A stretch of DNA of 13,834 nucleotides from Candidatus Woesearchaeota archaeon (lineage in GTDB: Archaea; Nanobdellota; Nanobdellia; Woesearchaeales; B54-G15). The first letter of the stretch is position 1; each line of letters begins with the position of its first letter. Location of the stretch: contig QMQQ01000014.1 in assembly GCA_003648985.1 (NCBI GenBank), forward strand, positions 1 through 13,834. The letters run 5' to 3'. The position numbers were made by a program, and so were the translations under genes. The notes beneath the pieces were generated by a model. That model was given only the letters and a program-made list of their open reading frames with translations, searched no databases and was not told the origin of the DNA. Of the stretch, positions 5,103 to 12,236 are shown one piece after another.

Positions 5103-8100
5103 CTATTTTGCTTATTCCCTCTTCATTCATACTTACTCCAAACAAGTTATCTGCTTCAGAGATGATCGAGTCGTTGTGGGTTATTACAATATACTGGGCA
5201 TTTTTTGAGTATTTTTTGATAAGTTTTGCGAGAAGTTCGCTGTTGCGTTTATCGAGAGCAGCATCCACTTCATCAAAAAGATAAAAGGAATGCGGCTCAT
5301 ATTCTTGGATTGCGAATATGAATGCTAGGGCTGTTAAGGTTTTTTCACCGCCAGAAAGGGACCTTATGTCGAGAAATCTGCTTCCTGTGATTCTGACTTT
5401 GATATCAACACCAGCATCGAATGGATTTTCTATGTTTTCAAGAACAAGGCTTGCTTCACCCTTTGTTGCAAGTTCCGAGAAAATGCGCTTGAATTGTTTG
5501 TTAAGCGTGGCAAACGTTTTCATGAACTTGTTTTTCTTTTTCGATTCTATTTCTTGCATTATCTTAAGAACTTCTTCTCTTTCTTGGAGAAGTTTTGTTT
5601 TCTTTTCAATCAGGCGGTTGAATTCCAGTTCAACCTGTTCATATATTTCAAGAGCTCTCATGTTTATTGTTCCGATGGATGCAAGTTCTTTTTCATATGA
5701 GCTGATTTTATGTTTTAAAGCGTCGATTGATCGTTCGCTTAAGAGGAGAACACCTTTGTATTCTTCAAACTCTTTTTCAATTCCAGCAATTGATGCGTTT
5801 ATTTCTGCTCTTTTTAGTTTTATTTCATTGAGTTTTATTTCAATTTGCTTTGCTCTTTCACGTTCAGTTTCGATTTTCTCTTCTAAATTTTGAAGTTGGT
5901 CGCTGAGTTTATCTCTTTCTGTGAAGAGGCTTTTATATGAAGAGTAGAAGCGTTTAATCGATTTTTCTTTTTCTTTTATCTCCTCTGTTTCTCTTTTAAT
6001 GGCGCTAGTTAATTCCTTTATTTTTTCTTTTATTTCCTTTTCTTCTTTTTCTTGCTGTAACAAGATTTTCTGGATTTTTTTGCTTTCTGGTATTAGGATA
6101 TCGTCTATTTTGCTTTTGATGTTGTTTATTTCGTTATTAATTTTAAGCAGTTTTTCATTCAGTTTCCTTTCTTGCTCTTCAAATGTGCTAATCGTTGCTA
6201 TCAATGCTGGAGATCTAATCTCAGCAAGTTTTTCTCTTAACTGATTTTTTTCTGATTTTAGTGCTGCTATTTTTTTTGTGAGGGTTGTTATTTCTTCCTG
6301 TATTGCTGTGATTTGGTTTTGCAATGTGTTTTCATCTTTTCTTAGCTTTTCTTTTAGTTCGAGCGAAGCATTAAGGTCTTCGGATTCGAGATGGAGTGTT
6401 CTTTCAAGTTTTATTATTGCAGCCTCATGCTCTGAGATTTTCTTGCGTAAATTTGATATCTTTTCTTCATTGAGAATTCGCGCGCGTTCGATGTCATTTT
6501 TTTCCTGTTCGATGGATACGGTTTCTTTTTCTGCAGTACTGATTTTCTTTTTCAGTTCTGATGCTGCAAACAGGCCTTTCCCTTTTTTTCTACTGCCTCC
6601 TTGCATAACGCCACTAGTTTCGCAGAGGTCACCATCAAGAGTTACCATTTTTATTTTTCCGATGCCGATTTTTCTGGCTGTATCTATGTTATCAACAACA
6701 AGCGTATCGCCAAATACATAACTGAATGCCTTTTTGTACTTTGGATCAAAATCGATGAGTTCGATTGCAGGACCAATGACTCCTTTTTCTTTTTTTATAC
6801 CTGATGGGATCTGCTTCCCTTTTATCTTATTGAGTGGGATAAATGTAGCAACGCCGTATTTGTTTTTCTTTAAGAATTTGATACAGTCGGCTGCAACTTT
6901 ATCTGTTTCAACGACTATACTTTTTGCTCTTGGTCCTGCTGCGATTTCAAGCGCTAAGGCATAGCGCTCATCAACAGAGCCAAGTTCTGTTAATATCCCA
7001 TGGACGCCTCTTATTTTCTCTTTCTGTTTTAGGATTTTTTCTATCGCTATATTGCTTATCGTTGTTTCTCTCAGCTCAACTGCTTTTGCCTTGAGCTTAG
7101 CAAGTTCTGTTTGTTTTGCTTGAAGCTGATTGTTGAGTTGTTTTAGTTTTCTTGCCAAGAAAGAATCCCTTTCAATGCAAGAATTGAGTTCTTTTGTTAG
7201 ATCTGAAAGAGTTGCTTTTAGATGTTTTAATTCCTTTATCTGTTCTTCGTTTTCTTTTTCTACCTTCTTTACTTTTTCGATTTTTTCATCGATAGTACTT
7301 ATCTGGAATTGAATAGCGTCTTTTTTTCTGATAAGGTCTTGCTGCTTTTCCCTTAGCGATTGAACCTGCTGGATGAGTTTATCGAGTTCTTTGTCTATTG
7401 CGCTTAGCTTTTCTTCGATGTTTGATGTGGCATCGAGTCCGTGCTTGCGTTTCAATGCTTGGAGTTTGTTCTTTATATCTGAATGTTCTGATATGATTTT
7501 TTTCTTTTCATTAAGCAATGAATCTTGTTCTTGGGTGAGTTTTTTTATTTGTTCCTCATAGTTCTTCTGTTCCTTCTTCAAGCTTTCCCTTCGTCTTTCA
7601 ATGGAAAGAAGTTGATTTTTGTAGTAGGCAATCTTTTCTTTCTTCTTTGTGCTTGTGATTTTGAGCTGTTCAAGTTGCTTGTGCAAATTGATTTGTTCTT
7701 TTTCACCTTTTTGTTCGATTTCTTTGTTTATTGAGTTTATCTTCTCTTGATTCTTTTCTATTTCTTTTTTTATTGACGTGATCTTATCTTGAATTTTTTG
7801 CAGTTTTTGATCTTCTTCTTCGACACGCTTGTTTATTTTTTCAAGTTCTTTTTTCTTTGCTTCGAGTCTGAGGTGGATTAGCGTTGCTTTTGCTGATTTG
7901 AGCTTTTCTTCTATCTGTTTAAAACGTAATGCTTGGTCTCTGTCGCGTTTGAGCTCATTTAAGTGGGTGCGTCTTTCTGTTAAGATGATTTCAGCTTCTT
8001 TAAGTTTCTCATCGACTTTTGCTAACTCTGACAGTGCTTTTTGTTTCTTATCTTCATATACTGCTATGCCGCTTATCTCTTCGATAATTTTTCGTCTATC

Positions 8101-8568
8101 TTCTGGTTTCATCTCTGTGAATTTTGCAATATCTCCTTGAAGGATGATGTTATATCCTTCTGGGTCTATTTTTGCTATTGAAAGGAGATCAATAACTTGA
8201 TTTCGCGTAACTCTTTTGTTATTTATTTTGTATGTTGATTGACCATTCTGTTTAATTATTCTTGTTATCTTTATTTCATCATCTTGGTAGGGAAATATTT
8301 TTTTGCTGTTATCAAAATATATGCTTACTTCTGCTTGCTGCATCGGCTTTTTTGTTTTTCCACCATTGTAGATCAGGTTTGCTGCTTTTTCTACGCGCAA
8401 GGACTTTGAGCTTAGTTTTCCAAGAACAAAGCATACAGCATCACTGATATTGCTTTTGCCAGAGCCATTTGGTCCGATTACGGCATTGAAGTCTTTGTCG
8501 AATAGGATTTCTGTTTTATGCGCGAAACTTTTGAATCCGTGAATTAAGATTTTGTTTATTCTAGTCAT
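5086..8568 (-). CDS. smc: SMC chromosome-segregation ATPase
   Basis: A complete 1160-residue SMC protein, the coiled-coil ATPase core of archaeal condensin/cohesin-like complexes. The N-terminal head has Walker A GPNGSGKS (residues 32-39) and a Q-loop glutamine (LQGD, Q144). Coiled coil runs from about 170 to 515. The hinge (about 518-663) contains GVHGILTELG and the glycine-rich SGVMQGGSR. The returning coil runs from about 665 to 1000. The C-terminal head has the ABC signature LSGGEK (from 1071) and Walker B FYLFDE (1095-1100). The flexible hinge rather than a CxxC zinc hook separates it from Rad50. I start at the ATG at 8568 (MTRINKILIHGFKSF, the family N-terminus), not the in-frame TTG at 8577. 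It overlaps the RNase HII stop by 8 nt, so the two genes are co-transcribed. No ScpA/ScpB-like kleisin gene is in the window. Confidence 0.96.
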   Translation of the reverse strand: MTRINKILIHGFKSFAHKTEILFDKDFNAVIGPNGSGKSNISDAVCFVLGKLSSKSLRVEKAANLIYNGGKTKKPMQQAEVSIYFDNSKKIFPYQDDEIKITRIIKQNGQSTYKINNKRVTRNQVIDLLSIAKIDPEGYNIILQGDIAKFTEMKPEDRRKIIEEISGIAVYEDKKQKALSELAKVDEKLKEAEIILTERRTHLNELKRDRDQALRFKQIEEKLKSAKATLIHLRLEAKKKELEKINKRVEEEDQKLQKIQDKITSIKKEIEKNQEKINSINKEIEQKGEKEQINLHKQLEQLKITSTKKKEKIAYYKNQLLSIERRRESLKKEQKNYEEQIKKLTQEQDSLLNEKKKIISEHSDIKNKLQALKRKHGLDATSNIEEKLSAIDKELDKLIQQVQSLREKQQDLIRKKDAIQFQISTIDEKIEKVKKVEKENEEQIKELKHLKATLSDLTKELNSCIERDSFLARKLKQLNNQLQAKQTELAKLKAKAVELRETTISNIAIEKILKQKEKIRGVHGILTELGSVDERYALALEIAAGPRAKSIVVETDKVAADCIKFLKKNKYGVATFIPLNKIKGKQIPSGIKKEKGVIGPAIELIDFDPKYKKAFSYVFGDTLVVDNIDTARKIGIGKIKMVTLDGDLCETSGVMQGGSRKKGKGLFAASELKKKISTAEKETVSIEQEKNDIERARILNEEKISNLRKKISEHEAAIIKLERTLHLESEDLNASLELKEKLRKDENTLQNQITAIQEEITTLTKKIAALKSEKNQLREKLAEIRSPALIATISTFEEQERKLNEKLLKINNEINNIKSKIDDILIPESKKIQKILLQQEKEEKEIKEKIKELTSAIKRETEEIKEKEKSIKRFYSSYKSLFTERDKLSDQLQNLEEKIETERERAKQIEIKLNEIKLKRAEINASIAGIEKEFEEYKGVLLLSERSIDALKHKISSYEKELASIGTINMRALEIYEQVELEFNRLIEKKTKLLQEREEVLKIMQEIESKKKNKFMKTFATLNKQFKRIFSELATKGEASLVLENIENPFDAGVDIKVRITGSRFLDIRSLSGGEKTLTALAFIFAIQEYEPHSFYLFDEVDAALDKRNSELLAKLIKKYSKNAQYIVITHNDSIISEADNLFGVSMNEEGISKIVSLRL

Positions 8569-9223
8569 TTTCTTCAAAGAATTTGCTCAAGGTCGGTTGC
8601 GAGGCTTTTTCTTTAACCATTTTGTACGATATCCATTCTTTTCTGAATATGTTATGATGAGTTCTCCAATATTCTTTGAGGAACTTAACTGTTCTTGGAT
8701 CACTGGAATAGCCGCTTCCAAAATCATAACCGATTTCTTTTTTTATTTTATCGATTTCCCCATCTCTGATAACTTTTGCAATGATTGATGCTGCGCTGAC
8801 GATTGGAAAACGCAAATCTGCTTTATGTTCTGTTACGATTATACATTTGGTATTGATTAATCTTTCAATTAATTCTTTAAATTTTTTCGTGTTTGGACTT
8901 GGGCAATCGATTATTGCTTTGTCTGGTTTAACTTTGCTGATTAAGAAAGCCATCTTTTCCGCCTCTAGCATGTTTATATTAGTTCCTGGTGTTGAGAGAT
9001 AGCGGTCGATTTCTTTTGGATGTATTAAAACGAATTCTATTTTTGCTATTTGTTTTATTTTTTTGAAGAGCGTTTCTCTTTGCTTAGGAGAAAGCAATTT
9101 TGAATCTTTGACACCGAGTTTTTTCAGATCTTTGAGTTTTGTCTCTTCCATTGCAGCGATTGCAATAACCATTGGTCCTATGACTGGTCCTCTTCCAGCA
9201 TCATCTATGCCAGCGATAAGCAT
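8561..9223 (-). CDS. rnhB: Ribonuclease HII with C-terminal PIP box
   Basis: A 220-residue type 2 RNase H, which cuts at RNA in RNA:DNA hybrids, including single ribonucleotides in DNA and primer remnants. The N-terminus reads MLIAGIDDAGRGPVIGPMV. The usual catalytic DE pair is D7-D8 here, an E to D change at the second metal ligand. D106 (IIDCPS) and D136 (HKADLRFPIVSAASIIAKV) complete the active site, and GSGYSSDP with Y172 is the conserved substrate-discrimination loop. The C-terminus QPTLSKFF (209-216) is a textbook PIP box for PCNA. The ATG at 9223 is preferred over one at 9268 because it gives the family N-terminus and lies 28 nt from a TATA box at 9245-9256. It is the first gene of the rnhB-smc pair. 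Confidence 0.93.
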   Translation of the reverse strand: MLIAGIDDAGRGPVIGPMVIAIAAMEETKLKDLKKLGVKDSKLLSPKQRETLFKKIKQIAKIEFVLIHPKEIDRYLSTPGTNINMLEAEKMAFLISKVKPDKAIIDCPSPNTKKFKELIERLINTKCIIVTEHKADLRFPIVSAASIIAKVIRDGEIDKIKKEIGYDFGSGYSSDPRTVKFLKEYWRTHHNIFRKEWISYKMVKEKASQPTLSKFFEEND

Positions 9224-9244
9224 AGGAACTGGAAAGAGGACTTC

Positions 9245-9256
9245 TTTAAAAAATAT
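9245..9256 (-). promoter_or_regulatory. TATA box for rnhB-smc
   Basis: On the minus strand the region reads AATATTTTTTAAAG, centred about 28 nt upstream of the rnhB ATG at 9223. It implies a leaderless transcript and argues against the longer reading from 9268, whose codons would cover this box. Confidence 0.45.
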
Positions 9257-9370
9257 TTGATGAAACATTTAAATCTATTTGCAACGTAAACTTAGACAAA
9301 GACGAAAAGAAAGGTATCTGGAAAAGATTCAATATGCAGAAAAGAGTTTGTTGAAATTTAATCAAAAATT

Positions 9371-9378
9371 ATTTATAG
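9371..9378 (+). promoter_or_regulatory. TATA box for the HPF-like gene
   Basis: ATTTATAG within the A/T tract AAAAATTATTTATAGG is centred about 27 nt upstream of the ATG at 9401. This fits the leaderless pattern and selects 9401 over an in-frame TTG at 9383. Confidence 0.45.
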
Positions 9379-9400
9379 GTTTTTGATAAAACGGGTTTTG

Positions 9401-9775
9401 ATGATAAAGAAAAAGAAGGATAAGGCGATGTTTAAGATAAAGAATGTTTTCTTTAAAGGTTTTGATGTTGTTCATCCAGATGATCAGAAAAGGATAAAGG
9501 AATTGCTTTATCAGCATTATATTGAGCTTGAGAGGGAGCTTGGACAGGTCGCTAAGATCCATTTGCATTTTAAGAAGTATGAGAAAGGCGGAAGGGAAAA
9601 GTACAGTATTAGATTGATGATTGATTTTCCTGGAAAGCCGATTGTTGTTGATAAGATCTATGAAGCAGCAAGATGGGATGCTGTTGCTGCTGTAAATGTT
9701 TTACTGAAGAAAGCAAGACAAGCAATTATTAACCGATTTAAAACCGACGCAACATATAGAAAATCTTATTATTGA
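9401..9775 (+). CDS. Small HPF/RaiA-like protein (possible ribosome-hibernation factor)
   Basis: A 124-residue protein I do not recognise as a named archaeal family. Its layout resembles the short ribosome hibernation-promoting factor/RaiA fold: a first strand FKIKNVFFKGF, a helix over DDQKRIKELLYQHYIELERE, three strands (AKIHLHFKKYEKG, KYSIRLMIDFPG, KPIVVDKIYEA), then a long helix AARWDAVAAVNVLLKKARQA. In HPF the matching elements are the xHV-type strands, the GxxI/A strand and a DMYAAID-like helix that ends in R/K residues. The Lys/Arg-rich surface fits RNA or ribosome binding. The N-terminus is basic (MIKKKKDK), and a second in-frame ATG at 9428 could be used instead. It lies 20 nt upstream of tRNA-Pro with no obvious separator. 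Function is inferred from the pattern of secondary structure only. Confidence 0.5.
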   Translation: MIKKKKDKAMFKIKNVFFKGFDVVHPDDQKRIKELLYQHYIELERELGQVAKIHLHFKKYEKGGREKYSIRLMIDFPGKPIVVDKIYEAARWDAVAAVNVLLKKARQAIINRFKTDATYRKSYY

Positions 9776-9795
9776 TTGCTTCTCTTTTATTCTAT

Positions 9796-9870
9796 GGGGC
9801 TGTGGGGTAGCTTGGCCTAGCCTCTTGCCCTCGGGCGGCAAGGACCCCGGTTCAAATCCGGGCAGCCCCA
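9796..9870 (+). tRNA. tRNA-Pro (anticodon CGG)
   Basis: The cloverleaf is clear. Acceptor GGGGCTG pairs with CAGCCCC; the D-arm GGGTAGCTTGGCCTAGCCT is typical of archaeal tRNA-Pro; anticodon stem TTGCC pairs with GGCAA around the loop CTCGGGC (anticodon CGG); T-stem CCCGG pairs with CCGGG around TTCAAAT. The discriminator is A at 9870 and CCA is not encoded. No intron is seen. It follows the HPF-like gene by 20 nt, so any separate promoter would lie within the end of that gene. Confidence 0.93.
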
Positions 9871-9874
9871 TTAA

Positions 9875-9887
9875 CTTTAAAAATATC
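9875..9887 (+). promoter_or_regulatory. TATA box upstream of the frame-disrupted gene
   Basis: CTTTAAAAATATC is centred about 25 nt upstream of the ATG at 9906. The same spacing marks the start codon of most other genes here, so this box argues that translation begins at 9906, in a frame that stops after 21 codons, and not at 9952. Confidence 0.45.
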
Positions 9888-9905
9888 GAAAGGAAATAGT
9901 TAAGT

Positions 9906-9971
9906 ATGGATGGCATAGTCGAATTTGTTAAGAAAGGTGTTGAGCAAGGTTATGTTCTTGGTTGGTTTTAG
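9906..9971 (+). other. Upstream 21-codon reading frame with a TTT-TAG slip site
   Basis: The ATG at 9906 opens MDGIVEFVKKGVEQGYVLGWF and stops at TAG 9969-9971. Its codons look like genuine archaeal coding sequence: most start with a purine (GAT, GGC, GTC, GAA, GTT, AAG, AAA, GGT). It overlaps the start of the following ORF, which is in the +1 frame. At the stop the DNA reads TGG TTT TAG G. A tRNA-Phe on TTT could slip forward one base onto TTT and continue AGG GGA AAA, giving one 113-residue protein. Equally, a single extra T in the run of four would explain the break. It may instead be a short leader peptide coupled to the downstream ORF. Confidence 0.45.
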
Positions 9972-10248
9972 GGGAAAAGCAGGAGAGTATTTTCCTGCTT
10001 CAGAGCTTGGGTGGTTTGTGCAGAACATCGGCGCAGTTGGCTATGAACATGATAATAGGATAGCATATTTGCTTTTTAAGGAAGAAGCTGATATGGTAAG
10101 AAAGAAGTTTGAAAAGGTAAGGGAAAAATTAAGCGAGCCCTCAAAAATAGTATTTGTTGTGCTTTCTAGCTTGCGGGATGGTCTTGAACGCAAAATTGCA
10201 ATAAATAAGGTCTTGTTTGATAAGCAAAATGTTTTAGAAATAAAATAG
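9952..10248 (+). CDS. Small protein of unknown function (probable body of a frame-disrupted gene)
   Basis: From the ATG at 9952 this encodes 98 residues; an in-frame TTG at 9925 would add nine. I do not recognise the family. The visible features are RGKAGEYFPASELGWFVQNIG near the start, a predicted strand (RIAYLLF), a charged helix (EEADMVRKKFEKVREKL), a hydrophobic strand (SKIVFVVLSSL) and a final basic helix and strand. It is a compact alpha/beta protein with no signal peptide or transmembrane segment. The body looks coding. The first few residues (MFLVGF) look less natural than the alternative upstream frame, MDGIVEFVKKGVEQGYVLGWF, which would join at AGG GGA by a +1 shift near 9968. The gene follows tRNA-Pro and has its own TATA box at 9875-9887. 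Confidence 0.55.
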   Translation: MFLVGFRGKAGEYFPASELGWFVQNIGAVGYEHDNRIAYLLFKEEADMVRKKFEKVREKLSEPSKIVFVVLSSLRDGLERKIAINKVLFDKQNVLEIK

Positions 10249-10257
10249 ATGCTAAAA

Positions 10258-10268
10258 CTTATATATCT
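10258..10268 (+). promoter_or_regulatory. TATA box for the small protein-archease operon
   Basis: CTTATATATCT, almost the same as the FEN1 box, is centred about 27 nt upstream of the ATG at 10290. It drives the 79-residue protein and, given the 1-nt gap that follows, archease as well. Confidence 0.55.
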
Positions 10269-10289
10269 GTGTTACATTACTTCTTCTAA

Positions 10290-10529
10290 ATGAAAATCAC
10301 GATTGATACAAAAGAGGATAGTGTTGAGGAATTGCAGAGAGTGATTGAGCTTCTTTCTGCGTTGATTAAAAGCGGACAAGGCGATAGGATGCAAACAAGT
10401 GAGGTATCAAGTAGTGTAGGTGATGCATTTGGTGCTATTTTTGGTTCGAGTTCAAGCAGTTCAGGTTCGGATGGAAAGCAGGGCGATGAATCTGAAGATA
10501 AACCGACAGTTCAGATAGTTGATTGGTAA
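10290..10529 (+). CDS. Small MKITIDTKEDS-type protein with acidic Ser-rich linker
   Basis: A 79-residue protein in three parts. The ordered N-terminus has a strand MKITIDTKEDS and an amphipathic helix VEELQRVIELLSALIKSG. A low-complexity middle (about 36-69) is rich in Ser, Gly and acidic residues. The short C-terminal tail KPTVQIVDW is hydrophobic and aromatic. Similar short proteins beginning MKITIDTKEDS occur, to my recollection, in DPANN archaea without known function. The layout, a folded head with a disordered tether and a terminal short linear motif, suggests an adaptor that holds two partners, but this is inference. A leaderless start is supported by the TATA box. The stop codon is one base from the archease ATG, so the two are co-translated. 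Confidence 0.75.
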   Translation: MKITIDTKEDSVEELQRVIELLSALIKSGQGDRMQTSEVSSSVGDAFGAIFGSSSSSSGSDGKQGDESEDKPTVQIVDW

Positions 10530-10530
10530 A

Positions 10531-10944
10531 ATGCCATTCGAGTATTTTGAGCATGAAGCGGACGTTGGTATAGTCGGCATCGGCAAAACATTGGAAGAAG
10601 CTTTTGAAGAAGCAGCAAAAGCAATGTTCAACGTTGAAGTTGATATAAGCAGGGTTGAATGTAAGGAAAAAGTCGAGGTTGAATGCAGTGCTGACAATGT
10701 TGAAGAACTATTCATAGAATGGCTGAACAGTTTGCTTGCAGAAGCCGATATGCGAAATATGGTCTTTTCTGAGTTTGAAATAACCGAGCTAAGTGAGCAT
10801 TATTTGAAAGGCTATGCTTGTGGTGAAAAACTTGATGCAGAAAAGCATAAAGTCAGGACTGAAGTAAAAGCCGCAACCTACAGCCAGCTGAAAATTGAGG
10901 AGAAGGATGGATTGTTTTATGTGAAGTGTGTTGTTGATGTATGA
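10531..10944 (+). CDS. Archease (RtcB RNA-ligase cofactor)
   Basis: A 137-residue archease. It speeds guanylylation and turnover of the RNA ligase RtcB in tRNA splicing and RNA repair. The N-terminus MPFEYFEHEADVGIVGIGKT contains the conserved H-x-A-D (H8, D11), and the family's TLEEAFEEAAKAMFNV follows. ECSADNVEELFIEWLNSLL is the standard central helix. The C-terminal VKAATYSQLKIEE and YVKCVVDV end with the conserved penultimate Asp (D136), which with D11 forms the metal site. I start at the ATG at 10531; an in-frame TTG at 10519 would overlap the upstream gene and add MIGK. No rtcB gene is in the window. The stop TGA (10942-10944) directly abuts the convergent synthetase stop with no spacer. 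Confidence 0.92.
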   Translation: MPFEYFEHEADVGIVGIGKTLEEAFEEAAKAMFNVEVDISRVECKEKVEVECSADNVEELFIEWLNSLLAEADMRNMVFSEFEITELSEHYLKGYACGEKLDAEKHKVRTEVKAATYSQLKIEEKDGLFYVKCVVDV

Positions 10945-12201
10945 TTATATGAACTCAGAATATCTTGCGCTTCTTGGAAATGGGATTGTATCTCTAATGT
11001 GACGGTTAGTAAGCCACATTAGAAATCTTTCAATACCAAGTCCAAACCCAGAATGAGGAACAGATCCATATTTTCTTAAATCTAAATACCACTCGTAGTC
11101 TTTTGGATCAAATCCTTCTTTCTTGATCCGATGAACTAATTTTGCGACGTCGTCTTCTCTTTGTCCTCCGGTTGTTAATTCTCCTATATCAACAATCAGA
11201 TCAGCTGAATAGCATAACGAAGGGTTGTCTATGCATTGTTTTACATAAAAAGCTTTAATTTCGGTTGGGTAGTGTGTAACAAAGAACGGTTTTCCAATAG
11301 ATTCAAATAGCATTCGTTCTTCATCGCGCCCGAAGTCTTCTCCCCACTGAAAGTTTGTTTTTTTACTTAAAATTTTTACAGCTTCATCATAAGTGATTCT
11401 TTCAAATGGTATCTTGATGCTGTTGAGGTACTCTAGGTTTCCTCCAAGTGATTCGATCATAAATCGCGCTTTTTCATCAGTTAAAAGATTTGATAAGACA
11501 TAGTCTATTACTTTTTCTTGTGTTTCAAGTATTTGATCAAAATCAATAAAAGCTCCTTCTGCTTCAAGATGCCAAAATTCAGCAAGATGTTTTGGAGAGC
11601 GTGATTTTTCAGCTCTAAATGACGGTGTAAGTGACCAGACTTTTCCTAATGAGAAGATAAAAGCTTCTAAATAAAGCTGTGCTGATTGTGATAAGTAAGC
11701 TTTTTTTCCAAAATAGTTAAGCTCGAATAATGTTGCGCCACCTTCACACGCACTTTGTGTTAATATAGGTGGGAAAACTTCATGCCAACCGAATTCTCGA
11801 AACGCTTCTCTGAAAAGTGAAACAACTTTTTCCCTAAGTAAAAACATTCGTTGATAAGTGAGACCTCTTAAGGCTAAATGGCGTAACTTTACAAGCGTTT
11901 CTGGGGAATGCTCTTTTTTTGCTAGTGGATAGTTTTTACATAAATTTAGAATTTCGTATTCTAATAAGTGCATCTCTTTTCCTCCCGGCGCTCTTGGATT
12001 TTCAACGATCTCTCCGTTTATTTTCAGCACACTTTCTTGAGTGACTTTTTTAAGTGATTCGAATTTTTCTTTGCCAAGCGTGCTCTCAGATGCAACTACT
12101 TGAAAATTATTTCCAGCAAATTCCGGGATTCTCATATCTAGAAATAATAATTTTCCGTGTTTTCTTTTTTTCTGAACCCATCCGTAGTAGGTTTCAATCA
12201 T
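10945..12201 (-). CDS. asnS: Asparaginyl-tRNA synthetase, paralogue 1
   Basis: A 418-residue class IIb synthetase. An N-terminal OB-fold anticodon-binding domain (about 1-85, YYGWVQKKRKHGKLLFLDMR) is followed by the catalytic domain. Motif 1 lies near HEVFPPILTQSACEGGATLF. The substrate loop reads YLSQSAQLYLEA. Motif 2 reads SFRAEKSRSPKHLAEFW (194-210). Motif 3 reads GFGLGIERFLMWL (from 385), and the protein ends IPFPRSARYSEFI. The ACEGGATLF and FRAEKS signatures match archaeal AsnRS rather than AspRS. One unusual feature is the metal/ATP segment SADLIVDIGELTTGGQRE, which lacks the usual PEGYGEI form. The start at 12201 is backed by a TATA box at 12224-12233. A second AsnRS-like gene begins only about 700 nt away, so this copy may have a diverged role; its OB domain argues against it being an AS-AR asparagine synthetase. 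Confidence 0.85.
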   Translation of the reverse strand: MIETYYGWVQKKRKHGKLLFLDMRIPEFAGNNFQVVASESTLGKEKFESLKKVTQESVLKINGEIVENPRAPGGKEMHLLEYEILNLCKNYPLAKKEHSPETLVKLRHLALRGLTYQRMFLLREKVVSLFREAFREFGWHEVFPPILTQSACEGGATLFELNYFGKKAYLSQSAQLYLEAFIFSLGKVWSLTPSFRAEKSRSPKHLAEFWHLEAEGAFIDFDQILETQEKVIDYVLSNLLTDEKARFMIESLGGNLEYLNSIKIPFERITYDEAVKILSKKTNFQWGEDFGRDEERMLFESIGKPFFVTHYPTEIKAFYVKQCIDNPSLCYSADLIVDIGELTTGGQREDDVAKLVHRIKKEGFDPKDYEWYLDLRKYGSVPHSGFGLGIERFLMWLTNRHIRDTIPFPRSARYSEFI

Positions 12202-12223
12202 TTATTTAATTGTTTTACCTGGA

Positions 12224-12233
12224 GATTTTAAAG
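12224..12233 (-). promoter_or_regulatory. TATA box for AsnRS paralogue 1
   Basis: On the minus strand this reads CTTTAAAATC, centred about 28 nt upstream of the ATG at 12201. It sits in the 35-nt gap after the acetyltransferase stop, so the synthetase need not depend on read-through from that gene. Confidence 0.45.
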
Positions 12234-12236
12234 TTT

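Noticed and set aside
5318..8447. Many plus-strand ORFs of 60-190 codons rich in Ser and Phe
   Set aside because: All are shadows of the Lys/Glu-rich SMC coiled coil read from the opposite strand.
5086..8568. Rad50 instead of SMC
   Set aside because: The middle has a globular hinge with SGVMQGGSR and no CxxC zinc hook, and no Mre11 gene is adjacent.
9701..9916. Minus-strand ORF over tRNA-Pro encoding GLPGFEPGSLPPEG
   Set aside because: It is the antisense tRNA artefact again, overlapping the HPF-like gene and the tRNA.
10945..12201. AsnRS-related asparagine synthetase (AS-AR)
   Set aside because: AS-AR proteins lack the N-terminal anticodon-binding domain, whereas this protein has a recognisable OB fold in residues 1-85.
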